A stretch of DNA of 6,977 nucleotides from Betaproteobacteria bacterium. GTDB lineage: Bacteria > Pseudomonadota > Gammaproteobacteria > Burkholderiales > Burkholderiaceae. The stretch covers positions 1 through 6,977 of the forward strand of contig JAATGO010000274.1 of assembly GCA_015654605.1 (NCBI GenBank). The letters run 5' to 3'. Shown one piece after another: positions 1-5,514 of the stretch. A program made the position numbers and the translations under genes. Positions within the stretch are counted from its first letter, which is position 1, and the number at the start of each line of letters is the position of its first letter. The notes beneath the pieces were generated by a model, which ran no database searches, was not told the DNA's origin, and saw nothing but the letters and a program-made list of their open reading frames with translations.

Positions 1-129
1 TATAGCGACCTTTTCTGGTGCGCAGAAAGCTTGTCATAACGTTCTAGAAATTCTTTTGTTAACGAGTTTCTACGACAATAGAATGCAGTGAAAGTGCCAG
101 TCGTTACAAATTCTTTGTTATCTTCTCAT

Positions 130-171
130 GTAATATAAACAAGTAAGAGGTAGCACTTAGTAAGCGCTACC
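130..171 (-). terminator. Probable intrinsic terminator of the nitronate monooxygenase gene
   Basis: Eleven bases past the stop codon at 182, the arms at 149-157 and 163-171 can form a 9-bp stem with a 5-base loop. In minus-strand RNA all nine positions pair, one of them a G-U wobble. In plus-strand RNA the same position is an A-C mismatch, so the structure favours minus-strand transcription. The RNA then reads UCUUACUUGUUUAUAUU, which is U-rich but interrupted. Position, strand bias and tail all fit a Rho-independent terminator, though the broken U-tract makes it a moderate one. Confidence 0.6.
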
Positions 172-181
172 GGCATGGCGC

Positions 182-1144
182 CTAGTTGTTGAGCGCTAGT
201 CGCTGTCTTGCTGCTTCATATTCCGTTTGTAATCGTGTGACGAGTTCGGCTGTTGAGGGAATGTCGTTGATCAGTCCAATACCTTGCCCTGCCCCCCATA
301 TGTCACGCCAGGCTTTGGCACCACTGGCAGCGCCAAAATTCATTTTGGATTTGTCGGCCTGTGGCAGATTATCAGGATCCAATCCTGCGGCAATGATGGA
401 TTTTTTCAGATAATTGCCAGGAACACCGGTAAATAAGTTGGTATAAATGACATCAGCTGCGCTGGAGTCGAGAATCGCTTCGCGATAGGCATCGACAATA
501 TTCGACTCTTGAGTAGCTAACCAACGAGATCCGATATAGGCAAAATCTGCTCCCATGGCTTGTGCTGCTAGAATGGCATCGCCACTGGCAATGGCACCGG
601 AGAGAGCAATCGGCCCGGAAAAAAATTGGCGGACTTCGCCAACCAATGCAAAGGGAGATAGCGTTCCGGCATGACCGCCCGCGCCTGCGGCTACCAGAAT
701 CAGTCCATCGACACCCGCATCAAGCGCTTTATGTGCATGGCGCAAAGAGATGACGTCATGCAAAACGATACCACCATAGCTGTGGATAGCATCAAGCATT
801 TCTGGTGGTGGTGCGCGTAAACTGGAAATGATGATGGGCACTTTGTGTTTGACGCAGACCTCCACGTCATGTGCCAACCTATCATTGGACTGATGCACGA
901 TCTGATTGACAGCAATGGGCCCGACCTTGAGTGTAGGATGGGCAATTTGATAGGCGGTTAGTTCATCTTGTAATTGCGTCAACCAGATATCCAGCTGTTC
1001 TGCTGGACGTGCGTTGAGAGCGGGGAAAGAGCCAACGATGCCAGCTTTGCATTGTGCTGCCACCAGGGCAGGGCCACTGGCGATAAACATAGGGGCAGCA
1101 ATAACAGGCAGGCGAAGGCGTTGGAGGATGGTCGGTAGGGTCAT
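182..1144 (-). CDS. Nitronate monooxygenase-family flavoprotein (NAD(P)H-dependent flavin oxidoreductase)
   Basis: The 320-residue product has the FMN-binding TIM-barrel of the 2-nitropropane dioxygenase/nitronate monooxygenase family (COG2070). Visible signatures are an N-terminal barrel strand (PVIAAPMF, residues 13-20), the GAGGHAG loop at 154-160 with the presumed catalytic His158, SGAIASGDAI at 182-191 and AYIGSRWLAT at 202-211, which resemble the FMN phosphate-binding strands. The C-terminal block around 265-290 (DKSKMNFG, WRDIWGAGQG) is typical of a proteobacterial subgroup of full-length enzymes. Known members oxidise alkyl nitronates such as propionate 3-nitronate, or act as NAD(P)H:quinone reductases, so the substrate is open. 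It is cytoplasmic, with no signal peptide. The start at 1144 fits the family's N-terminus, although the Shine-Dalgarno sequence is weak. A 209-bp gap from the upstream MBL gene and a TATAAT box suggest its own promoter. A terminator hairpin follows the stop. Confidence 0.9.
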   Translation of the reverse strand: MTLPTILQRLRLPVIAAPMFIASGPALVAAQCKAGIVGSFPALNARPAEQLDIWLTQLQDELTAYQIAHPTLKVGPIAVNQIVHQSNDRLAHDVEVCVKHKVPIIISSLRAPPPEMLDAIHSYGGIVLHDVISLRHAHKALDAGVDGLILVAAGAGGHAGTLSPFALVGEVRQFFSGPIALSGAIASGDAILAAQAMGADFAYIGSRWLATQESNIVDAYREAILDSSAADVIYTNLFTGVPGNYLKKSIIAAGLDPDNLPQADKSKMNFGAASGAKAWRDIWGAGQGIGLINDIPSTAELVTRLQTEYEAARQRLALNN

Positions 1145-1184
1145 GGCGTAGTCTCGTTGTTATAGCATCGCTTTATAAGATAAG

Positions 1185-1214
1185 TGCTGTCTTTCTTCTG
1201 TTGGCACGACAGCA
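1185..1214 (-). promoter_or_regulatory. Inverted repeat in the leader of the nitronate monooxygenase gene
   Basis: TGCTGTC (1185-1191) and GACAGCA (1208-1214) form a perfect 7-bp inverted repeat with a 16-base spacer. It extends to 9 bp with one G-T wobble at 1184/1215 and an A-T pair at 1183/1216. It lies between the candidate -10 box (1233-1238) and the ATG at 1144, so it could be a leader hairpin or a two-half-site operator (centres 23 bp apart). No regulator gene lies beside it. Confidence 0.35.
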
Positions 1215-1232
1215 TTGGGTTGTGGCAAAGTG

Positions 1233-1238
1233 ATTATA
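1233..1238 (-). promoter_or_regulatory. Candidate -10 box for the nitronate monooxygenase gene
   Basis: The minus strand carries a perfect TATAAT, 89 bases upstream of the start codon at 1144 in an AT-rich gap. No good -35 hexamer lies 16-18 bases upstream. The promoter would therefore be weak or activator-dependent, which fits the repeat found just upstream of it. Confidence 0.35.
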
Positions 1239-1241
1239 AAA

Positions 1242-1345
1242 CAAAATATTACGATCGTGCTTTTATTTGGGTTATTGTTAAGCGAGCTGTTTATTTTTTG
1301 CACTTGATGTGGAGAATGATGCCCGCCATGTCAAAGTATTACGAT
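1242..1345. repeat. Pair of 14-bp direct repeats upstream of the nitronate monooxygenase gene
   Basis: CAAAATATTACGAT at 1242-1255 and CAAAGTATTACGAT at 1332-1345 match at 13 of 14 positions and lie exactly 90 bp apart. Both are in the non-coding gap between the MBL gene stop (1354) and the nitronate monooxygenase start (1144). The proximal copy sits immediately upstream of the TATAAT box. This suggests regulator-binding sites, but the function is inferred from position only. Confidence 0.45.
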
Positions 1346-1353
1346 GTTTGCTA

Positions 1354-2286
1354 TCAGGGGGCATTCACTAACATATGGTCGGTGACACGAGCCACGCCTG
1401 CACGAACCAGTTGCGCTGTGCACCAGTCAGCCAGTGCTGGTGCACTGAGGTGGAAGTAGCGTCGATTACATTCGGCCAATAACTTAATATTCGTCATCAT
1501 GTCGGGTAATTCTGCCAAGGGAATCGTTTGCCGTTCCAGTAGTAAAAATTTGATCAATACCTTGACACTGTTTTCTGCATTACGGCGAGGGTCTTGTTGT
1601 AGATAGTCGATTCGTGAAAAAGCGAATGCTAATGCTTGTTTGACATGATGAAATGGTGCGCCATGACCGGGGATGACGAGACGTATGTCCAGCGCCGAAA
1701 TCAGTTCTAGTGTTGCTCGGGTTTCTGCAAAACCGGAGTCCCCCTCCAACTCCGGGAAAATGACACCGAAACCTTTTTCCCATAGTGCATCCCCGGAAAT
1801 GAGAATACCCTCTTGCGCACAATAGAAAATCAATGCATGCGGATCGTGTCCTGGAGCGGCTAATACTTGCCATGACAGATGATTGAGCAAAAGAGTGTCG
1901 CCATCACGCAGGGTGTCATGAAAAGAAAAGCGTGGGCATTGCTGACCAGTTGTTTTGAAGTGTAAGGCGGTTTCATCCCATCGGTTCACATTGTCTGCCT
2001 GGGCATGGGGGATGCTGATATGGCAACCATATGCTGCTTGTAGCGCAGCATTTCCACCGCAATGATCTGAATGAAGATGCGTATTGATGACGCGCTTGAG
2101 CGGACGCTCCTGTAACACATGCTGTACGAGTGCTAACGTTTGTGGAGCATGCGTCAAGTAGCCACTATCGACGAGGACAGTCTCTTGCGTACCATGAAAT
2201 AAGATATTGTTGGCAGACAACCATCCCCGTTCGAAAACATGCATACCAGCGGGTAATCGGAGGTGGTGGTTCTCTGTCGCGTTCAT
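1354..2286 (-). CDS. MBL-fold metallo-hydrolase, 310 aa
   Basis: The product is a single-domain metallo-beta-lactamase fold hydrolase with a complete dinuclear metal site: THLHSDHCGG at 69-78 (His70, His72, Asp74, His75), PGHDPH with His147, SGDALW with Asp166 and PGHG with His208. The region from about 220 to the C-terminus is helical and resembles the winged-helix tail of glyoxalase II/LACTB2-like proteins. Typical substrates of such enzymes are thioesters, lactones or phosphodiesters; nothing here fixes which. There is no signal peptide, so it is presumably cytoplasmic. No clear Shine-Dalgarno sequence precedes the ATG at 2286, and the in-frame ATG at residue 15 is no better placed. It follows ychJ by 110 bp on the same strand, with a possible Rho site between them, so co-transcription is uncertain. 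It is clearly different in length and sequence from the second MBL protein in this window. Confidence 0.88.
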   Translation of the reverse strand: MNATENHHLRLPAGMHVFERGWLSANNILFHGTQETVLVDSGYLTHAPQTLALVQHVLQERPLKRVINTHLHSDHCGGNAALQAAYGCHISIPHAQADNVNRWDETALHFKTTGQQCPRFSFHDTLRDGDTLLLNHLSWQVLAAPGHDPHALIFYCAQEGILISGDALWEKGFGVIFPELEGDSGFAETRATLELISALDIRLVIPGHGAPFHHVKQALAFAFSRIDYLQQDPRRNAENSVKVLIKFLLLERQTIPLAELPDMMTNIKLLAECNRRYFHLSAPALADWCTAQLVRAGVARVTDHMLVNAP

Positions 2287-2340
2287 GGTGTGATATTGGC
2301 AGTGGGTTGCGACATTCTTCGTGAGGTTTTTGTAGTCAGA

Positions 2341-2390
2341 ATGGCGGGAATGGTAGCGGTAGAGGAGATGGGCGTAGGGAGTGGCACAGG
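2341..2390 (-). terminator. Candidate Rho utilisation (rut) site after ychJ
   Basis: Read on the minus strand, this 50-base stretch holds 26 C and only 5 G, in repeated CC/CCC clusters. It begins seven bases past the ychJ stop codon. A C-rich, G-poor, poorly structured transcript segment just beyond a gene is the known signature of Rho loading. No intrinsic hairpin terminator is visible in the gap. If the site works, the isomerase-ychJ unit ends here and the MBL gene would need its own promoter. Confidence 0.4.
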
Positions 2391-2396
2391 ACGTTG

Positions 2397-2837
2397 TTAT
2401 GTTTCTTCAGGAAAAATGCCGCTGACATAGTACCAGTTGGGAGAATCTTGTTTTTGGCCTGGAGCGGATGCGGGGAAGGCGGAGCGCACAAAATAACTGA
2501 TCTCGTGCAATCGATGTGCTCGGCCACCGATTTTGAAGCGCGCCACAAACTCTACGGTAGCTTCGTCAGCCTGATCTGCATGAATATGTTTAATAATTTG
2601 CAAGCCTACCCATCTGACATCGGTTTCGCCGGTGACTGGCTCTGAAGGGAGCGTATCAGGGTGCCAGGTGGCACGCAGATAGGTTTCGTTGCGTAACACA
2701 AAGGCACTATAACGTGAGCGCATCAATTCCAGAGCATTGCTTGCGGTGGCGTGACCATCAATGTAGCGTCCACAGCATGCCTGATAGGAGCTGCTACCAC
2801 AGGGACAAGTCATGGCACTGGATTGACGTGCCTTCAT
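2397..2837 (-). CDS. ychJ: YchJ-family (UPF0225) SEC-C motif protein
   Basis: This small protein of unknown molecular function opens with a SEC-C zinc-binding motif (CPCGSS then CCGR; Cys11, Cys13, Cys21 and Cys22, counted from the chosen start). An NTF2-like middle domain follows with the family signatures LMRSRYSAFVL, YLRATWHP, VGLQI and VEFVARF, and HEISYFVR comes near the C-terminus. The length (146 aa) is normal for YchJ. The start at 2837 was chosen because its ATG overlaps the stop of the upstream isomerase-like gene as ATGA and has GGGA five bases upstream. A longer reading from 2858 has no Shine-Dalgarno sequence, and 2813 also lacks one, although E. coli YchJ begins near that point. 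Translation is probably coupled to the upstream gene. The SEC-C motif is a known zinc ligand and, in SecA, a SecB/ribosome contact; the role of YchJ itself is not established. Confidence 0.88.
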   Translation of the reverse strand: MKARQSSAMTCPCGSSSYQACCGRYIDGHATASNALELMRSRYSAFVLRNETYLRATWHPDTLPSEPVTGETDVRWVGLQIIKHIHADQADEATVEFVARFKIGGRAHRLHEISYFVRSAFPASAPGQKQDSPNWYYVSGIFPEET

Positions 2838-3436
2838 ATTTTCCCGTTTGCCAGCCATGCAGCCAACTGGTTAAAGCGGTCAAATCCCCAAAATTGTTCA
2901 TTATCAACAATGATAAAAGGGGAACCAAAGACGCCGCGCTCCAGAGAGGCATCAACGGCACTTCTTAACTGCGCTTTAAGCGCAGGGTCTTCGAGAGCCG
3001 TCCGCAAGGCGGTGGCATCAACACCGAGGTCGGCAGCAATTCGCACCACAGTGTCAACTTGGCTGATATCTATATTTTCCGTGAAATAAGCACTAAAAAT
3101 AGTATGTATGAAGGTAACCGCTTTGTCGCTGTGCTGCTGTTGTATCCAGAGTAGTGCGCGTGCAGCTGATTGAGTGGCAATGGGAAAAACATCTGGTTGT
3201 CGGAACAGAATATTATGAAAGCGGGCAGTACGCACCATGTCATGTTGCGCGTATCCACCTTTTATGGGAGTGTTGGCAAGCGGCTCGATTCCCATGCGTT
3301 TGAATGCCGGACCCAGCAGAATGCCATGCCATTGCACATCGCGTTTATATTGTGCTGCAAGCTTTTCTATTTCTAGAGACGCAAAATAACCATATGGTGA
3401 GCTGAAATCAAAATAGAAATCGATGGGGGTGGACAT
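2834..3436 (-). CDS. 2-hydroxychromene-2-carboxylate isomerase-like, DsbA/GST-kappa family
   Basis: The 200-residue protein has a thioredoxin-like fold with a helical insertion. The N-terminal FYFDFSSPYGYFAS (7-20) matches the isomerase active-site strand, in which a serine replaces the CxxC of DsbA and binds glutathione. GVFGSPFIIVD (168-178) carries the conserved cis-proline (Pro173), and FWGFDRF (182-188) is the usual C-terminal signature. NahD-type members isomerise 2-hydroxychromene-2-carboxylate to trans-o-hydroxybenzylidenepyruvate in naphthalene degradation. Many chromosomal homologues are far from any aromatic pathway, as here, so the true substrate is probably another glutathione-dependent isomerisation or conjugation. 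A strong Shine-Dalgarno sequence (AAGGAAA, 3441-3447) fixes the start. The stop overlaps the ychJ start by ATGA. The gene starts 169 bp after the end of merR, with a quasi-palindrome in that gap. Confidence 0.88.
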   Translation of the reverse strand: MSTPIDFYFDFSSPYGYFASLEIEKLAAQYKRDVQWHGILLGPAFKRMGIEPLANTPIKGGYAQHDMVRTARFHNILFRQPDVFPIATQSAARALLWIQQQHSDKAVTFIHTIFSAYFTENIDISQVDTVVRIAADLGVDATALRTALEDPALKAQLRSAVDASLERGVFGSPFIIVDNEQFWGFDRFNQLAAWLANGKI

Positions 3437-3440
3437 ATTC

Positions 3441-3447
3441 TTTCCTT
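3441..3447 (-). promoter_or_regulatory. Strong ribosome binding site of the isomerase-like gene
   Basis: The minus strand reads AAGGAAA, four bases before the ATG at 3436 (six from the AAGGA core). It is the clearest Shine-Dalgarno sequence in the window and also serves the coupled ychJ gene downstream. Confidence 0.75.
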
Positions 3448-3478
3448 GGGTAGAGTTGATAAAAGCAAGGTCACTCTT

Positions 3479-3495
3479 TCAGTTCAGTGAATTGA
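3479..3495 (-). promoter_or_regulatory. 17-bp quasi-palindrome upstream of the isomerase-like gene
   Basis: TCAGTTCA and TGAATTGA flank a single central G. Seven of eight positions are Watson-Crick complementary and the other is a G-T wobble. The element lies 43-59 bases upstream of the start codon at 3436, in the gap after merR. The position suits an operator. No convincing -35/-10 pair was found around it, so this call rests on symmetry and location. Confidence 0.25.
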
Positions 3496-3605
3496 CCGGG
3501 AGCTTATTTTGATAGTCTATTTCTAGTGCAAATGGCGACATTTCTGCTTTTGTAAATGTAGCATGCTATCGACGGCTGTGGTGCACATGATGCTGTGTCA
3601 CTGTG

Positions 3606-4043
3606 TCAGATGGGTTTCGATAGCACTGTTGAGGAGACGTCCGTTATTATTGATGCTCCAGAGGGAAAATGCTGTGTCAGAGCTTGTAGGCACTGTGTTT
3701 TATATGCGGCAATTTCAGCCAATGTGATCTCCAGATCTTCCCGCTGCTGCTCCAGTCTTTTCTCATGTTGTGATAATACACTAAGGAAACTGCGCAGTTG
3801 TGCCTGGGTATCGGTGGGGGATTCATACATATCAAGCAGATTTTTGATTTCGGACAGACTGAGTCCCAGACGTTTGCCGCGCAAAGCCAGTTTCAAGCGC
3901 GTGCGGTCTCGTGCAGTGTAGATACGGTTACGGCCGCTGCCTGTCCTTTGTGGGTTGAGTAAGCCCTGATCTTCGTAAAACCGAATGGCACGCGCGGTGA
4001 TATTAAATTCGCGAGCCAGTTCTGTAATGGTATAAGCTGGCAT
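3606..4043 (-). CDS. MerR-family transcriptional regulator, LiuR-like
   Basis: The 145-residue protein has a MerR winged helix-turn-helix at residues 4-72 (YTITELAREFNITARAIRFYE, then the wing GRNRIYTARDR and LRGKRLGLSLSEIKNLLDMY). A long amphipathic dimerisation helix spans about 78-118, and a short tail of about 25 residues follows. The wing and RGKRLG segments resemble LiuR, which controls leucine/isovalerate (branched-chain acyl-CoA) degradation in proteobacteria. The protein has a single cysteine (Cys118), so it lacks the cysteine sets of metal- or redox-sensing MerR proteins; an acyl-CoA-type ligand is inferred, not shown. It is transcribed away from an MBL hydrolase gene 294 bp distant, its most likely target, and no acyl-CoA dehydrogenase or carboxylase gene is in view. 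Only a weak GGG precedes the ATG. An 8-bp tandem repeat abuts the stop codon. Confidence 0.88.
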   Translation of the reverse strand: MPAYTITELAREFNITARAIRFYEDQGLLNPQRTGSGRNRIYTARDRTRLKLALRGKRLGLSLSEIKNLLDMYESPTDTQAQLRSFLSVLSQHEKRLEQQREDLEITLAEIAAYKTQCLQALTQHFPSGASIITDVSSTVLSKPI

Positions 4044-4337
4044 GATGACCCATCATTCGATTGTATTGAGAGAATGGCGATCCTTAGTCAGAGGGAAAGA
4101 GGATACGCTGATAGCGTGTTTCTTCACAAGAGACAGTGTGAGATGTCAGATAAAGCAATATTGTAGGCGGCTTTTCTCAAAAATAGAACAATCTTGCACT
4201 TTTATTGATGGTAGGTAGTTGCGGTTGCTATTTGGTTTGCCGGAGCCAGGTATATGCCGTTTTGACTTACAATCGCAGAGTTAGGGGGGCAGATACTGTC
4301 CGTTAAATGTAATTTATATCAATACGCTAGGCTTGAC
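4044..4337. promoter_or_regulatory. Divergent control region of merR and the second MBL gene
   Basis: This 294-bp AT-leaning gap separates the two outward-facing genes and must hold both promoters. The merR side has the candidate promoter described separately. The MBL side has a 5-3-5 dyad (TAAAT gta ATTTA, 4304-4316) about 20 bases before the ATG, a run of six G at 4284-4289, and isolated TTGACT (4262-4267) and TATATC (4315-4320) hexamers that are not correctly spaced with each other. I see no small ORF or RNA gene in it. Confidence 0.5.
4100..4129 (-). promoter_or_regulatory. Candidate merR promoter with a dyad in its spacer
   Basis: On the minus strand TTGTGA (4129-4124) and TATCCT (4105-4100) are separated by 18 bases, and each matches 4 of 6 consensus positions. 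A perfect 5-3-5 dyad, ACGCT gat AGCGT (4105-4117), lies in the spacer and touches the -10 box. MerR-family proteins bind dyads between -35 and -10 elements with longer than usual spacers, so autoregulation is plausible. Transcription would begin about 50 bases before the merR ATG. Confidence 0.35.
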
Positions 4338-5417
4338 ATGAACGCTCTTGAATCCCAGCTTGAATATGTTTTTGACGAACAAATGCCTGCTGCTGGCAGC
4401 ACAATGGAAGTGGCTCCGGGTATTTTTTGGTTACGCATGCGGTTACCATTTGCGCTTAATCACATCAATTTGTGGTTGCTGGAAGATGAGGTGGAGACAT
4501 TGCAAGGGCGAATCCGGGGTTGGACAGTCATTGATTGCGGGATCGCTACCGATGAGACGCGCAAGGACTGGGAAACCATCTTTGCAACGTCTTTGCGTGG
4601 TCTGCCGATTGTACGAGTGCTAGCGACGCATTGCCATCCCGATCATATTGGTCTGGCCGACTGGTTGTGTCAGCGCTGGCAGGTATCACTATGGATGACC
4701 ACTGGTGAATATGCCTTTGCGCGTGTGATGTCGGCTGCATTGCCTGGTGTCGACGGCGGAGCCGCTTTGCCGCATTTCCAACGACATGGGTTGATCGATA
4801 GTGCACTAGTCGAAAAATTGCAAGGGAGAAATAATTACTACCAAAATCTGGTACCGGTGGTGCCTGCTGCCTATCGGCGTCTGCAAGATGGGCAGATCGT
4901 TCGGATTGGTGGAAAGGACTGGCGTGTGATCACCGGTTTTGGGCATTCTCCAGAGCATGCATCATTATTTTGTGAGGCATCGCAGATTTTGATTTCAGGG
5001 GATATGGTTTTGCCGCGCATTTCTACGAATGTGTCAGTTTTTGCGGTTGAACCGGAATCCGATCCTGTGCGGCAATATCTTAATTCCCTGAAAAAATTTG
5101 CTGAGTTGCCAGGGAGCACATTAGTGCTGCCATCGCATGGCAAGCCATTCCGCGGATTACATACACGTATTGGGCAATTGAACGATCATCATCGGGAGCG
5201 TTTGGCGGAGGTGGTAGTTGCTTGCGCGACTCCACAATCAGCGATGGACATCGTGCCAGTGATGTTTCGTCGTCCGTTGGATACGCATCAGCTTGGTTTT
5301 GCTTTGGGTGAAGCGCTCGCGCATTTGCATTATCTGTGGCTGGGAGGGGTATTACAGCGCCATCTGGACACTGATGGGGTGATTCGCTTCACTGCGGCCA
5401 ACTCGGATGCTTCTTGA
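4338..5417 (+). CDS. MBL-fold metallo-hydrolase with C-terminal winged-helix-like domain, 359 aa
   Basis: The metal site is complete: ATHCHPDHIG at 96-105 (His98, His100, Asp102, His103), GHSPEH with His203, SGDMVLP with Asp222 and PSHG with His267. An N-terminal extension with the strand APGIFWLRMRLPFALNHIN (26-44) is typical of a proteobacterial MBL subfamily. Residues about 275-359 form a helical/winged-helix tail like that of LACTB2-type enzymes, with HYLWLGGVLQR near the end. Members act on thioesters, RNA or other esters, and the substrate here is unknown. There is no signal peptide. The ATG at 4338 is preceded by a weak AGG six bases upstream. The gene is divergent from a LiuR-like MerR regulator, which suggests control by an acyl-CoA-like signal (inference). 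It converges on def, with a 97-bp structured gap between the stop codons. Confidence 0.88.
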   Translation: MNALESQLEYVFDEQMPAAGSTMEVAPGIFWLRMRLPFALNHINLWLLEDEVETLQGRIRGWTVIDCGIATDETRKDWETIFATSLRGLPIVRVLATHCHPDHIGLADWLCQRWQVSLWMTTGEYAFARVMSAALPGVDGGAALPHFQRHGLIDSALVEKLQGRNNYYQNLVPVVPAAYRRLQDGQIVRIGGKDWRVITGFGHSPEHASLFCEASQILISGDMVLPRISTNVSVFAVEPESDPVRQYLNSLKKFAELPGSTLVLPSHGKPFRGLHTRIGQLNDHHRERLAEVVVACATPQSAMDIVPVMFRRPLDTHQLGFALGEALAHLHYLWLGGVLQRHLDTDGVIRFTAANSDAS

Positions 5418-5420
5418 TTT

Positions 5421-5490
5421 TGAGGATGCTCTTCTACTGTCTTGCAGTATTAATATCTATTGATGACAATAGAATGGAAAACCATCCTCA
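5421..5490. other. Potential three-way-junction structure between convergent genes
   Basis: Nested inverted repeats fill the gap between the MBL stop (5417) and the def stop (5515). An outer 8-bp perfect stem joins TGAGGATG (5421-5428) to CATCCTCA (5483-5490). Inside it are a 5-bp hairpin TACTG/CAGTA (5435-5449, 5-base loop) and a 7-bp hairpin TCTATTG/CAATAGA (5456-5473, 4-base loop). The fold can form on either strand. No U-run follows on either side, so it is not a standard intrinsic terminator. It may protect 3' ends or act as a two-way transcript boundary. Confidence 0.4.
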
Positions 5491-5514
5491 GTGTGCTCGC
5501 TTATGGAGACTAAC

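Noticed and set aside
1184..1459. 91-codon plus-strand ORF
   Set aside because: It begins in the promoter region of the nitronate monooxygenase gene and runs antisense into the 3' end of the MBL gene. It has no ribosome binding site and no recognisable domain.
2394..2645. Plus-strand 83-codon ORF antisense to ychJ
   Set aside because: It lies wholly opposite a well-supported gene, and its protein shows no family features.
2751..3089. 112-codon plus-strand ORF across the ychJ/isomerase junction
   Set aside because: It is antisense to two recognised genes and its composition looks like a frame shadow.
3559..3568. Perfect 10-bp palindrome TAGCATGCTA after merR
   Set aside because: Several 10-bp palindromes are expected by chance in a window this size, and nothing else marks this one.
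3595..3921. 108-codon plus-strand ORF antisense to merR
   Set aside because: The cysteine- and serine-rich product is a typical shadow of the merR reading frame.
4284..4289. Run of six G upstream of the second MBL gene as a phase-variation tract
   Set aside because: Six bases is too short for convincing slippage, and the run lies outside recognised promoter elements.
74..5476. 12-base exact repeat GACAATAGAATG at 74-85 and 5465-5476
   Set aside because: A 12-mer shared between two AT-rich places is expected by chance in about 7 kb when both strands are considered.
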